DNA of 15,142 nucleotides from Deltaproteobacteria bacterium (lineage in GTDB: Bacteria > Desulfobacterota > JADFXK01). Positions 1 through 7,805 of the stretch are shown piece after piece; the stretch's first letter is position 1; each line of letters opens with the position of its first letter. The notes under the pieces were generated by a model. It worked only from the letters and a program-made list of their open reading frames with translations, was not told the DNA's origin and made no database searches. The stretch lies in contig JADFYA010000041.1 in NCBI GenBank assembly GCA_015233285.1, positions 1-15,142 of the forward strand, in the 5' to 3' direction. A program made the translations under genes and the position numbers.

Positions 1-237
1 TCCGTCTTCACCCAGGTAAAAGAACTCATTGAAAAGAGTGGCGGACGTGTGACCGCATCTGAGTACGACCAACGGTCTGGAAGTTTATATCTCATCAACG
101 CCTATATTCCGGCCGATAAATTTCAGGATATTTGCCGGGACCTGACTAAGATAGCTGATTTGACTTGCCCCCATCCCACTCCAGGCGCGGCACTTGACCA
201 TAACCTTCAGGTCAGGATCAAGCTGCTCCCCAATTAG
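1..237 (+). CDS. C-terminal end of a probable DUF4349/anti-sigma-like protein (partial)
   Basis: The frame is open from the first base of the window, so this is the 3' end of a longer gene rather than a gene starting at the internal ATG at 49. The 78 visible residues read as a 'VKELIEKSGGRV...' helix, a 'Y...L.AYIPADKF' strand and a helix ending 'DLTKIADL', then a short tail ending in a TAG at 235-237. The pattern (residues accumulating over a helix, then an '..IPa.kf..l...L..ig.v' unit) is what I know from DUF4349 and related extracytoplasmic domains of membrane-anchored anti-sigma-factor-like proteins. The N-terminus, any zinc-finger domain and any membrane segment lie outside the window, so the family call is tentative. 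It is co-oriented with the VIT/VWA gene, 292 bp downstream. Confidence 0.5.
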   Translation, partial: SVFTQVKELIEKSGGRVTASEYDQRSGSLYLINAYIPADKFQDICRDLTKIADLTCPHPTPGAALDHNLQVRIKLLPN

Positions 238-342
238 CCGACTGCCTCTAAATTCCGGTTCTGTCCATTCCACAGATGTGGTGTGATCCACTCCTGGCCT
301 TCATAGTCACCAAGCCTGAAATCCCAAATTTTGCTTTCCCAA

Positions 343-372
343 TTGCCTTGATATATTATCAAGTTATATAAG
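343..372 (+). promoter_or_regulatory. Candidate promoter overlapping a 17-bp palindrome (possible operator)
   Basis: A TTGCCT at 343-348 and a TATAAG at 367-372 are separated by 18 bp and could act as a -35/-10 pair for the VIT/VWA gene that starts at 530. A perfect palindrome, CTTGATA-TAT-TATCAAG, spans 347-363 and covers the end of the -35 and most of the spacer, which is where a repressor would typically bind. The palindrome is directly visible; the promoter assignment is by eye from consensus and is weak. If used, it leaves a leader of about 150 nt. Confidence 0.35.
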
Positions 373-529
373 AGGTTCAGAAAATTTTGCCTGTCTGTAT
401 GATCAAGGTCAAAAAAATGGGAACTTTTCCAAATCTCCATTGTCTAAGAATTCAAAAAGAGTCAACTCAGACCGGCAGAAGGATGTGTCGAACTAATCAG
501 ACATCAATTAGACAAGAGGAGGAACAGGC

Positions 530-2902
530 ATGAACCAATGGCAGAAATTTTTTATCTTGATCCTGGTCATGGTCTCTAATCTGATGACCATGGGAGAAGT
601 CTTCGGGGCTGAAGCAGAAGAGGGCAAGACCCTGTCACCCTATTTTTGGGTGAAAACCGACGCGGGCGAAACAGATCAGTTACCTCTCAAATCAACTTCA
701 GCCGAGGTGAATGTTTCCGGCGTCATTGCCGATGTGACGGTGAGCCAGGTCTATAAAAATGAAGGGAAAAGTGTACTTGAGGCTATCTACATCTTTCCGG
801 CCTCAACCAGGGCGGCGGTTTACGGGATGAAGATGACCATCGGCGAACGGACCATCGTCGCCAAGATTCGTAAGAAGGAAGAAGCCAGAGCCGAATATGA
901 ACAGGCCAAAAAGACGGGTCGGACAGCCTCGCTGCTGGAACAACAGCGGCCCAATACCTTTCAGATGAACGTGGCCAACATTTTGCCCGGCGATGTAATC
1001 AAGGTGGAACTTAAGTATACGGAGTTGCTTTATCCGACTGATGCAGTGTATGAATTTGTCTATCCCACCGTTGTCGGCCCGCGTTATTCCAACCAGCCGG
1101 CTGAGGTGGCTCCGGCTTCGGAGAAATGGATATCCAATCCTTACCTCCACCAGGGTGAGAAACCTTTATATACCTTTGACTTCAGGATGCAAATCACCGC
1201 CGGTTTACCCCTTGCGGATATTATCTGTTCCAGCCACAAAACAAAAATAGACTATACCGACCAGAAAACAGCGTCGATCAAACTCGACCCCGTGGAGGCA
1301 TCCGGAGGCAACCGGGACGTGATCGTGAAATACCGACTGGCGGAAGACAAGATCGAGTCTGGTTTGCTCCTGTCAGAGGAAAGTGGGGAGAAATTCTTCT
1401 TGCTGATGATGCAACCCCCCAAGAAAGTTATAGAAAAGCAGATCACTCCAAGGGAATACATCTTTATAGTTGACGTTTCCGGGTCTATGCACGGATTTCC
1501 ACTGGAAATCTCCAAAAAACTCTTGAAAGATCTGCTCGGCGGTTTAAGATCGACCGATGTCTTCAATGTCCTTTTGTTCTCCGGTGGCTCGACAGTGATG
1601 TCCGATTGTTCGCAGCCGGCTATTCCAGAGAATATTCATAGAGCCGGTGGGATGATCGAACTACAGACCGGCGGTGGTGGTACGGAGTTGTTGCCGGCCT
1701 TGAAGAGGGCTTTAGCCTTGCCAAGAACAGATGGTTACGCCCGAACCATAGTCATCGTTACCGATGGGTATGTGACTGTTGAGGAAGAAGTTTTTGATCT
1801 GATCAGAAATAATTTAGGCCAGGCCAATATCTTTTCTTTCGGAATCGGTACGGCGGTGAACCGTCATCTGATCGAAGGAATGGCTCGGGTAGGTTTGGGA
1901 GAACCGTTTGTGATCCCCAAATTACAGGAGGCCCCGGAAAAGGCAGCCAAATTCAGGCAACTGATTTCCTCACCGGTGCTGACCGGAATTAAGGCCAGGT
2001 TTCCTGGGTTCGAGGTTTATGATGTGGAGCCTGCCGGAATCCCAGATGTGCTGGCCGAACGTCCGGTAATGGTATTTGGTAAGTGGCGTCACCAACCCCA
2101 GGGTAAGGTGGAGCTGAGTGGAGAGGCCGCGGCCGGCCATTTTCAGCAGACGATTGAAGTGAGCGGAGCTAAGGTATTAAAGGCGAATGCATCATTAAGA
2201 TACTTGTGGGCGCGGCATAAAATCAGTCTGTTGTCCGACTACAACAAGTTACGGGTCGACGATAAACGGGTCAAAGAAGTGACCGAGTTGGGACTCAAAT
2301 ATAACCTGCTGACTGCCTATACGTCATTTGTGGCGGTTGACGACCAGGTACGGCGGCAAGGTGATCAGGTGGTCGAAGTCCGACAACCTTTGCCCCTACC
2401 TGAAGGGGTGTCTAATTATGCCGTCGGCGGGGCGGCCAGAGGGCATGGAATAGGGATGCCGGTTCCGGCACAAGCCCCGGCTGGAGCACCCAAAATGAAG
2501 AAAGCCAAAGCTGAGACTCGTGATACCGATGCCTTACAGTCCGAAGTCACCGGAAAAGAATCCGCCGCCGCTACTCGACAAGCAAAAGTGTCCGTGGGTC
2601 GAATCGCCGCCGGACCTGGTTTGTCAGAAGCAGCCATCAGGGCGGAAATGGAAAAGCAAATTCACGGTATCCTCAGTTGCTTGGCGGCTCAAGCGGCCAG
2701 TCCATCCGGGCAAAAAAATGAGTTGAATATTACTTTGTCCGTTGATCCTCAAGGTGGGGTGGCAAAGGCGGAGGTGGGCGCAAATTGGAAAAAGTTCGTT
2801 TCATCCAAGCAGTGCCTGTTGGATGTGATTAAGAAGATGCATTTTGTCCCTGGACCAGGTGGGCAAACAGTCCAGGTGACCATTACCCTGGTCTTTTCCT
2901 AA
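530..2902 (+). CDS. Secreted VIT and von Willebrand factor A domain protein with AgmX-like C-terminus
   Basis: The 790-aa product starts with a signal peptide (residues 1-27, hydrophobic core FFILILVMVSNLMT, cleavage near VFGA). Residues 50-190 form a VIT (inter-alpha-trypsin inhibitor) domain: 'V.ADVTVSQVYKNEG' and 'EAIYIFPA' then the helix 'KKEEARAEYEQAKKTGR' and 'NVANILPGD.IKVEL'. A VWA domain follows with an intact MIDAS metal site: DVSGS at 315-319, T385 after a Gly run, and D412 in VTDG. A Gly/Ala/Pro-rich, probably disordered linker (about 630-700) leads to a C-terminal module of about 85 residues ('I.GILSCLAAQ...LNITLSVDPQGGVAKAEV') like the AgmX/PglI or TonB-type C-terminal domain. 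The start is set by AGGAGG at 517-522, 7 nt before the ATG. No LPXTG-like sorting signal or terminal membrane segment is seen, so it is probably periplasmic or outer-envelope. Substrate and partners are unknown. Confidence 0.88.
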   Translation: MNQWQKFFILILVMVSNLMTMGEVFGAEAEEGKTLSPYFWVKTDAGETDQLPLKSTSAEVNVSGVIADVTVSQVYKNEGKSVLEAIYIFPASTRAAVYGMKMTIGERTIVAKIRKKEEARAEYEQAKKTGRTASLLEQQRPNTFQMNVANILPGDVIKVELKYTELLYPTDAVYEFVYPTVVGPRYSNQPAEVAPASEKWISNPYLHQGEKPLYTFDFRMQITAGLPLADIICSSHKTKIDYTDQKTASIKLDPVEASGGNRDVIVKYRLAEDKIESGLLLSEESGEKFFLLMMQPPKKVIEKQITPREYIFIVDVSGSMHGFPLEISKKLLKDLLGGLRSTDVFNVLLFSGGSTVMSDCSQPAIPENIHRAGGMIELQTGGGGTELLPALKRALALPRTDGYARTIVIVTDGYVTVEEEVFDLIRNNLGQANIFSFGIGTAVNRHLIEGMARVGLGEPFVIPKLQEAPEKAAKFRQLISSPVLTGIKARFPGFEVYDVEPAGIPDVLAERPVMVFGKWRHQPQGKVELSGEAAAGHFQQTIEVSGAKVLKANASLRYLWARHKISLLSDYNKLRVDDKRVKEVTELGLKYNLLTAYTSFVAVDDQVRRQGDQVVEVRQPLPLPEGVSNYAVGGAARGHGIGMPVPAQAPAGAPKMKKAKAETRDTDALQSEVTGKESAAATRQAKVSVGRIAAGPGLSEAAIRAEMEKQIHGILSCLAAQAASPSGQKNELNITLSVDPQGGVAKAEVGANWKKFVSSKQCLLDVIKKMHFVPGPGGQTVQVTITLVFS

Positions 2903-3133
2903 TATTTGACGGCGTGACGGGCAATGGCCTTTTTCTAATCGTATCACGGAGGTGGAGTTCGGTGGAGAGGTGCTCGGATGGGTCAGGCACCTTGATACCG
3001 GCTCCATGAGTCTTAGGTTGGAAGAGCTTGGGTCATGACAAACCCAGTCTCATGGTTTCAAAGATGATCTCAATGAAGCAATCATGACTAAGGGCACCAA
3101 CCACCTTTATTTGAAAAGGAATTGCTTCTATAA
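2903..3133. other. Intergenic spacer with a weak inverted repeat
   Basis: This stretch carries no convincing ORF. CCATGAG at 3004-3010 is complementary to CTCATGG at 3049-3055, giving a 7-bp stem with a long loop. There is no U-tract, so it is not a convincing terminator. The ribosome binding site of the next gene, AAGGA at 3116-3120, lies 13 nt before its ATG, which is longer than ideal. Confidence 0.3.
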
Positions 3134-4996
3134 ATGAATATACCGATCAATAAGACTGATGTTTTTGGGCTGGTAAAGCCGGCCATAGACGCTCATACGC
3201 TAGGTATTAATTCTGTTGCTCAGATGTTGCAGGATTGTGGCCTGCATGCCGTAATTGGAAACGCCGAAATTAGCCAGGCGATTGAAAATCCAGATTCATC
3301 GGCTAATATCAAAATCATAGAAAAATGGATTCAGTCAAAACAAATAACCAGATTGGGATTTAGTTACCGTTTAGATCCTGCAGATGGATTTACCATTTTT
3401 ACCAAGCTAATGTATCAGTTCAGAGAATGGCAATTGCTCGCCGAATCTGGAGGACCGATTCGAACAGTATATTTTGCCGGGCTTCCATACGCTTGTGACT
3501 TAGTTCAGAGCGAATTCCTGGATAGAGTTATAGTGTTCAGCGGTGATGAAACGCCCCGCGAGACCCTAGACAAGCTCGGCATTTCAGATTCTTTCAATAG
3601 TTTTCAGACAAAAAGCCAGATACAATATGACAGTACGTTACAATCGTTTGGTCGTGAACTCATTAATAAAGGCGAATACACGCAAATACAACCTTTAGAC
3701 CGTTCGAGTTCGTCAGGTTTCGGCACTAGAAATGATTCATTGGTTAAAAGAATTGAGCATGGTCTGGCTAAAGATTTGCCTCCTCTCATTCGAACTCATG
3801 TTGGTCCTTATCTGGCCAATCGTACGGAGGCCTTGAAACTATTCTTAGAGTGGTGCAGGCAGTTATCAAAGTCAGCATTATTGGATATACTTTCAATAGG
3901 CACATCGCAACTGAGTCAGTCTCATTTCGGCGAAGAATGGAAAGACATGCCTAACGGCGGAGGCTTGCCCATTAACTCTCCAAGAGAATTCAGTGACATC
4001 CGGGAAGCTGCCCGGCCAATGTTGGTCAGGACTTACGCGGGCACAACAAGAATGCCTGAACTCGCTCATATGTATGAAAAAACAATCAACATTGCCTGGC
4101 ATACCTTTTCGTTCTGGTGGTTTTGTAAAATAGATGGCCGTGGTCCTTTATCAGTAATCGATAATCTAAAGATGCATTACGAAACACTCAAAATCGTGGC
4201 TCAATACGGTAAACCCTATGAGCCAAATGTTTCACACCATTTTAGCTTTAGGGGGTCCGATGACGTAACTCAAATTGTCTCATCTGTTTTGGCTGCCCGC
4301 ACTGCAAAACGAGCCGGAATAAGGTATCTTGTTCTACAGCAAATGCTGAATACTCCTAAATATACATGGGGTATCCAGGATTTGGCCAAGTCTCGGGCCA
4401 TGCTTAGATTGGTCCGCGAATTGGAGGACGGGTCTTTCAAGGTTTTTCTGCAACCGCGTGCAGGCCTCGATTTATTCTCGCCCCAAAAGGAGAAAGCAAC
4501 AGCTCAATTAGCTGCAGTTACAGCCTTAATGGATGACATCGAACCCAACTCTCGGACCAGTCCAGAGATTGTGCATGTTGTCAACTATTCGGAAGGTTCT
4601 CATCTGGCCGATCCGGAAATCATAATCGAAAGCATCAAGATTGTTAGAGCTGCACTCTATGAGTATAGGCGGCTGCGGAATTTAGGCCATATTGAAGATA
4701 TGTCGACAAATGAGGAAGTGAAGTTTAGAACAGAGGAACTCTTAAATGACGCCCGAATAGTCCTTTCGACTATTGAAAAAACAGTCTCCCATCCTTATAG
4801 CCCAATGGGGCTTTACGATATTTTTGCTAAAGGCTTTCTACCAGTCCCATACCTCTGGGAATGCAGGGAAGAGTTTCACCGGGCCGTCCAGTGGAATACA
4901 AAAATGGTCAGGGGGTCTGTTAAAGTTGTGGACCAATATAATGCAATCATACCGGTCAAGGAACGTATGCGTCAAATACTGGAATTGGACAATTAA
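3134..4996 (+). CDS. Cobalamin-binding aminomutase/glutamate-mutase-like protein, B12 domain at the N-terminus
   Basis: This 620-aa soluble protein probably performs an adenosylcobalamin-dependent carbon-skeleton or amino-group rearrangement. The N-terminal 150 residues look like a base-off/His-on B12 domain: D19-A-H21-T-L-G24 matches DxHxxG, 'LQDCGLHAVIG' follows, then FSYRL at 76-80 stands for the SxL motif and TVYFAGLP at 111-118 for the GG-containing strand. The G24-to-S77 spacing (52 residues between) is close to that of KamE/OraE aminomutases and longer than the 41 of methylmalonyl-CoA mutase. Residues 215-600 look like a TIM-barrel and helical region; the segments 367-425 and 478-600 resemble, from memory, the C-terminal half of lysine 5,6-aminomutase KamD. 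In KamE the PLP lysine lies 11 residues after the B12 histidine; here that residue is L32. AAGGA at 3116-3120 is a modest ribosome binding site. It lies 159 bp ahead of an opine dehydrogenase gene. The substrate is unknown; a degenerate or regulatory B12 protein is the alternative. Confidence 0.6.
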   Translation: MNIPINKTDVFGLVKPAIDAHTLGINSVAQMLQDCGLHAVIGNAEISQAIENPDSSANIKIIEKWIQSKQITRLGFSYRLDPADGFTIFTKLMYQFREWQLLAESGGPIRTVYFAGLPYACDLVQSEFLDRVIVFSGDETPRETLDKLGISDSFNSFQTKSQIQYDSTLQSFGRELINKGEYTQIQPLDRSSSSGFGTRNDSLVKRIEHGLAKDLPPLIRTHVGPYLANRTEALKLFLEWCRQLSKSALLDILSIGTSQLSQSHFGEEWKDMPNGGGLPINSPREFSDIREAARPMLVRTYAGTTRMPELAHMYEKTINIAWHTFSFWWFCKIDGRGPLSVIDNLKMHYETLKIVAQYGKPYEPNVSHHFSFRGSDDVTQIVSSVLAARTAKRAGIRYLVLQQMLNTPKYTWGIQDLAKSRAMLRLVRELEDGSFKVFLQPRAGLDLFSPQKEKATAQLAAVTALMDDIEPNSRTSPEIVHVVNYSEGSHLADPEIIIESIKIVRAALYEYRRLRNLGHIEDMSTNEEVKFRTEELLNDARIVLSTIEKTVSHPYSPMGLYDIFAKGFLPVPYLWECREEFHRAVQWNTKMVRGSVKVVDQYNAIIPVKERMRQILELDN

Positions 4997-5146
4997 GGCA
5001 ACTACTCATATTATCCAACTATAATGAATTTCAGTAAATTTTAAATGATGAGATTGACGCCGAGCATAATTTACTATTCACTCTCCGTTCTTCATATATA
5101 CTGACACAAGACAAAGCTCGTTTTAGCTTCGGAAGAGAAAAATCAT

Positions 5147-5152
5147 GGAGGT
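5147..5152 (+). promoter_or_regulatory. Ribosome binding site that fixes the opine dehydrogenase start
   Basis: GGAGGT lies only 3 nt before the ATG at 5156, closer than usual. The start is still secure because the Rossmann beta-strand (SIYAVLGAG) begins directly after the methionine. A second ATG at 5145, which overlaps the motif, is in another frame. Confidence 0.5.
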
Positions 5153-5155
5153 AAT

Positions 5156-6265
5156 ATGTCCATCTATGCGGTATTGGGGGCCGGTAGTGGCGGGCAAACC
5201 CTCGCGGCATTATTGACTCTCAATGGACATAAGGTAAAACTATGGAACCGGAGCGCTGACCGAACTGATGCCATCCGCAGGCGTGGACGCATTGAAGTGA
5301 GTGGGCAGATGAACTTCCACGTTACCATAGATACAATAACCAACGATATATCCGAGGCTATCGAAGAAGCACGCTTGATTTTCATCGTTGTGCCGGCCGA
5401 CGCTCATAAAGAAATAGCCGGGCTCCTGGCAAATCATATTAAAAGCGATCAAGGAATCATATTAAATCCAGGTCGGACATTAGGTTTCCTGGAAGTGAGA
5501 AATACTCTGACGCAGAGAGGTCTAGTAGATTTACCCATCATCCTGGAAACGCAATCGTTGTTTTGCTCATGTCGGTCCGTTAGTCCTGGTCAGGTCAATA
5601 TCCTTTCCTTCAAAAAGGATAATCTGATAAGCTGTATTCCCAAAGGCCGCTTTATAGAAGTCCATGATCAGCTTTTAGATATTTACAGGAATTTGACTCT
5701 TGCTCCATCTCCGCTTCACACCAGCCTTGAGAATATTGGTGCAATTCTGCATCCAGCCCCGGTTCTTCTAAATACGGGATGGATCGAATCGCGCAAGGTT
5801 TTCTTCCCCCATTATTACGATGCGATCAGCCCCAGTGTGGCCGGCTTTCTGGAGCTTATGGATATTGAAAGACTTTCTGTTGCTGACCGTTATGGCGTGA
5901 AAGTCCGGAGTGTTAAGAAATGGCATGAAGATGTGTACGGAGAACAAGGTGAAAGCCTTTATGAAACATTACAAAAAAATAGCTCCTATGCAGAAATTGA
6001 TGCTCCTCGAACTTTAATTCATCGCTATTTAACTGAAGACATACCGACCGGTCTAGTCCCGATCAGCGAACTCGGTCGAGCCGGCTGGGTACCTACACCA
6101 TTTATTGATATTATAATATTATTAGGAAGCACACTCATGGGTTATGACTTTCGGGCCAATGGTAGAAATCTTCACCGGATGGGGCTGGCCGGAATGAATT
6201 TTGACACAATTAAGACCTTCCTTTCCGACTATCCCATGGCTTCTGAGTTGATGAAAAGAACTTGA
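5156..6265 (+). CDS. Octopine/nopaline (opine) dehydrogenase family oxidoreductase
   Basis: The 369-aa product has an N-terminal Rossmann fold with the dinucleotide loop GAGSGG at 8-13 and then 'NGHKVKLWNRS', and a C-terminal opine-dehydrogenase domain (PF02317 type). Hallmarks of the latter are 'IGAILHPAPVLLNTG' (195-208), 'HYYDAISPSVAGFLELMDIER' in the middle, 'YAEIDAP' and 'HRYLTEDIPTGLVP' (289-302), and 'GRNLHRMGL' near the end. H199, R290 and D295 sit where I recall the His202/Arg292/Asp297 active-site set of CENDH, so the enzyme looks intact. Family members join the amino group of an amino acid to a 2-oxo acid by reductive amination with NAD(P)H, or run the reverse. The basic residue N31-R32 after beta-2 is compatible with NADP(H) but does not prove it. 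It lies 159 bp after the cobalamin-protein gene on the same strand, with similar AT-rich composition, suggesting one pathway. Confidence 0.87.
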   Translation: MSIYAVLGAGSGGQTLAALLTLNGHKVKLWNRSADRTDAIRRRGRIEVSGQMNFHVTIDTITNDISEAIEEARLIFIVVPADAHKEIAGLLANHIKSDQGIILNPGRTLGFLEVRNTLTQRGLVDLPIILETQSLFCSCRSVSPGQVNILSFKKDNLISCIPKGRFIEVHDQLLDIYRNLTLAPSPLHTSLENIGAILHPAPVLLNTGWIESRKVFFPHYYDAISPSVAGFLELMDIERLSVADRYGVKVRSVKKWHEDVYGEQGESLYETLQKNSSYAEIDAPRTLIHRYLTEDIPTGLVPISELGRAGWVPTPFIDIIILLGSTLMGYDFRANGRNLHRMGLAGMNFDTIKTFLSDYPMASELMKRT

Positions 6266-6508
6266 ACATCGAGTGGATCGGCAGCGCATTTACTTTATTA
6301 GCGCCTGGTTTCAAATTGTGGTATATCGAACATCCGGTTGAAACTACCGGCTGAATATTTTCGTGTGCACACACCTCGGCTGGAAATACCCACACACCGT
6401 CAACACAGGGCATTCATGAAACAATTTCACTTCCTCAGCTTCCTTCCATGCGGTTCAAATTCCAGACGAAGAGAAACGCGGGGGCATGCCAACGCTGACA
6501 GCCCAAAG

Positions 6509-7795
6509 ATGGTTGGAATTAAATTTGCGTTCAGGGCGTTCGGATCGAGAAACTACCGGCTGTTCTTCATGGGGCAAGGCATCTCGTTAATCGGCACCTG
6601 GATGCAGCAGACGGCCATGAGCTGGCTGGTTTACCGAATCACCGGATCGATGTTTCTGCTCGGCGTGGTTGCCTTCTCCAACCAGATTCCGACCTTGGTG
6701 CTAGGGCCTTTTGCCGGGGTGATCGCCGATCGATGGGAGCGCAAGCGGCTATTGATCTGGACCCAGTTCCTTTCCATGCTCCAGGCCATTATTCTGACCT
6801 GGCTCGTGTTTGTGGGCACCATTCAGGCCTGGCACGTTTTAGCGCTCAGCCTTTTCATCGGAATAGTCGATGCCTTCGACGTACCTATTCGTCAGTCTTT
6901 CATTTTCCAAATGATGGAGAGGAAAGAAGACCTTGGAAACGCGATTGCCCTCAACTCAGCCATGTACAACGGGGCGCGCTTTATCGGACCCTCGATTGCC
7001 GGAATTTTGATTTCCACTGTGGGAGAAGGGGCTTGTTTCCTGTCGAACGGGGTAAGCTACCTTGCGGTGCTGGCGGGTTTGGCCGCAATCAAGGTCGCTC
7101 CGCAACAAAGCCCTTACGGCAGCGCGCCGGTTTTACGGCAATTCTACGAGGGCATCAGGTATGCAGTCGATTTCAAGCCCATCATGGCCATTCTCGCCTT
7201 GCTGTCGATTTTTAGCCTGGCCGGTTCTCCGTATTTGGTGCTCCTTCCGGCTTTTGCGAAAAATGTTCTGCATGGCGGGGCGAAAACGTTCGGCATTCTG
7301 ATGTCGGCGGCGGGTGTTGGGGCGCTGTCGGCCACACTGTACCTGGCGCCCCGCAAGAATGCCCATGGCTTGATAAGGGTTATCCCCTTGGCCGCGGCCA
7401 CATGCGGCATGGGGATTGTCCTTTTCGCGCTTACCAGAAGTTTTCCCTTATCGGTAACCTGCCTTTTTATGGCCGGGTTCGGCATGACGGCTCATATCGC
7501 ATCCAGCAACACGCTTCTCCAGACAATAGTCGACGAGGACAAACGAGGAAGGATCATGAGCCTGTTTGCCATGTCGTATGTGGGTGTCATGCCATTTGGG
7601 AGCATCCTTGCCGGAGCCATCGCTGATCGGGTCGGTGTCCAGTTCACTCTGCTCCTCGGCGCAGCCTTGTGTATAATCGCGGCCTTGATTTTTGGCATGA
7701 AACTTCCGGTTCTTACGGAGCTGCTCAGGCCGACTTTTTCAAATATGGAAATTCATGATCGGCGCAGCCAAAAAATTAGTCGTGAAAAGAGCTGA
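6509..7795 (+). CDS. MFS_3 (EntS-like) major facilitator exporter
   Basis: The product has about 12 membrane segments and carries MFS_3/EntS family hallmarks: 'RNYRLFFMGQGISLIGTWMQQTAMSWLVY' at the N-terminus, 'GPFAGVIADRWERKRLL' (the loop 2-3 motif GxxaDRxxRkrl), 'LGNAIALNSAMYNGARFIGPSIAG', and a second 'GRIMSLFAMSYVGVMPFGSILAGAIADRVG' in the second half. Such proteins export small molecules, including catechol siderophores, or drugs. The frame is open back to an ATG at 6338, which would add 57 polar, basic residues unlike the family. I prefer the ATG at 6509 because family members start a few residues before the 'RNYRLFF' motif. That gives 428 aa, close to the EntS size, but no good ribosome binding site precedes it, so the start is unsure. 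It is 243 bp after the opine dehydrogenase gene and is more GC-rich. It converges on the porin gene with only 10 bp between stop codons. Confidence 0.85.
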   Translation: MVGIKFAFRAFGSRNYRLFFMGQGISLIGTWMQQTAMSWLVYRITGSMFLLGVVAFSNQIPTLVLGPFAGVIADRWERKRLLIWTQFLSMLQAIILTWLVFVGTIQAWHVLALSLFIGIVDAFDVPIRQSFIFQMMERKEDLGNAIALNSAMYNGARFIGPSIAGILISTVGEGACFLSNGVSYLAVLAGLAAIKVAPQQSPYGSAPVLRQFYEGIRYAVDFKPIMAILALLSIFSLAGSPYLVLLPAFAKNVLHGGAKTFGILMSAAGVGALSATLYLAPRKNAHGLIRVIPLAAATCGMGIVLFALTRSFPLSVTCLFMAGFGMTAHIASSNTLLQTIVDEDKRGRIMSLFAMSYVGVMPFGSILAGAIADRVGVQFTLLLGAALCIIAALIFGMKLPVLTELLRPTFSNMEIHDRRSQKISREKS

Positions 7796-7805
7796 AAGCG
7801 ACCAG

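Noticed and set aside
234..440. 68-aa minus-strand frame in the spacer before the VIT/VWA gene
   Set aside because: No ribosome binding site, no recognisable domain, overlaps the stop of the partial gene and the candidate promoter region.
3004..3055. CCATGAG/CTCATGG as a terminator of the VIT/VWA gene
   Set aside because: Loop of about 38 nt and no T-run; too weak to call a terminator.
6338..6508. N-terminal extension of the MFS exporter frame
   Set aside because: The added 57 residues are polar and basic, unlike MFS_3 proteins, and the family start motif lies just after 6509; read as upstream untranslated sequence, though the true start is not proven.
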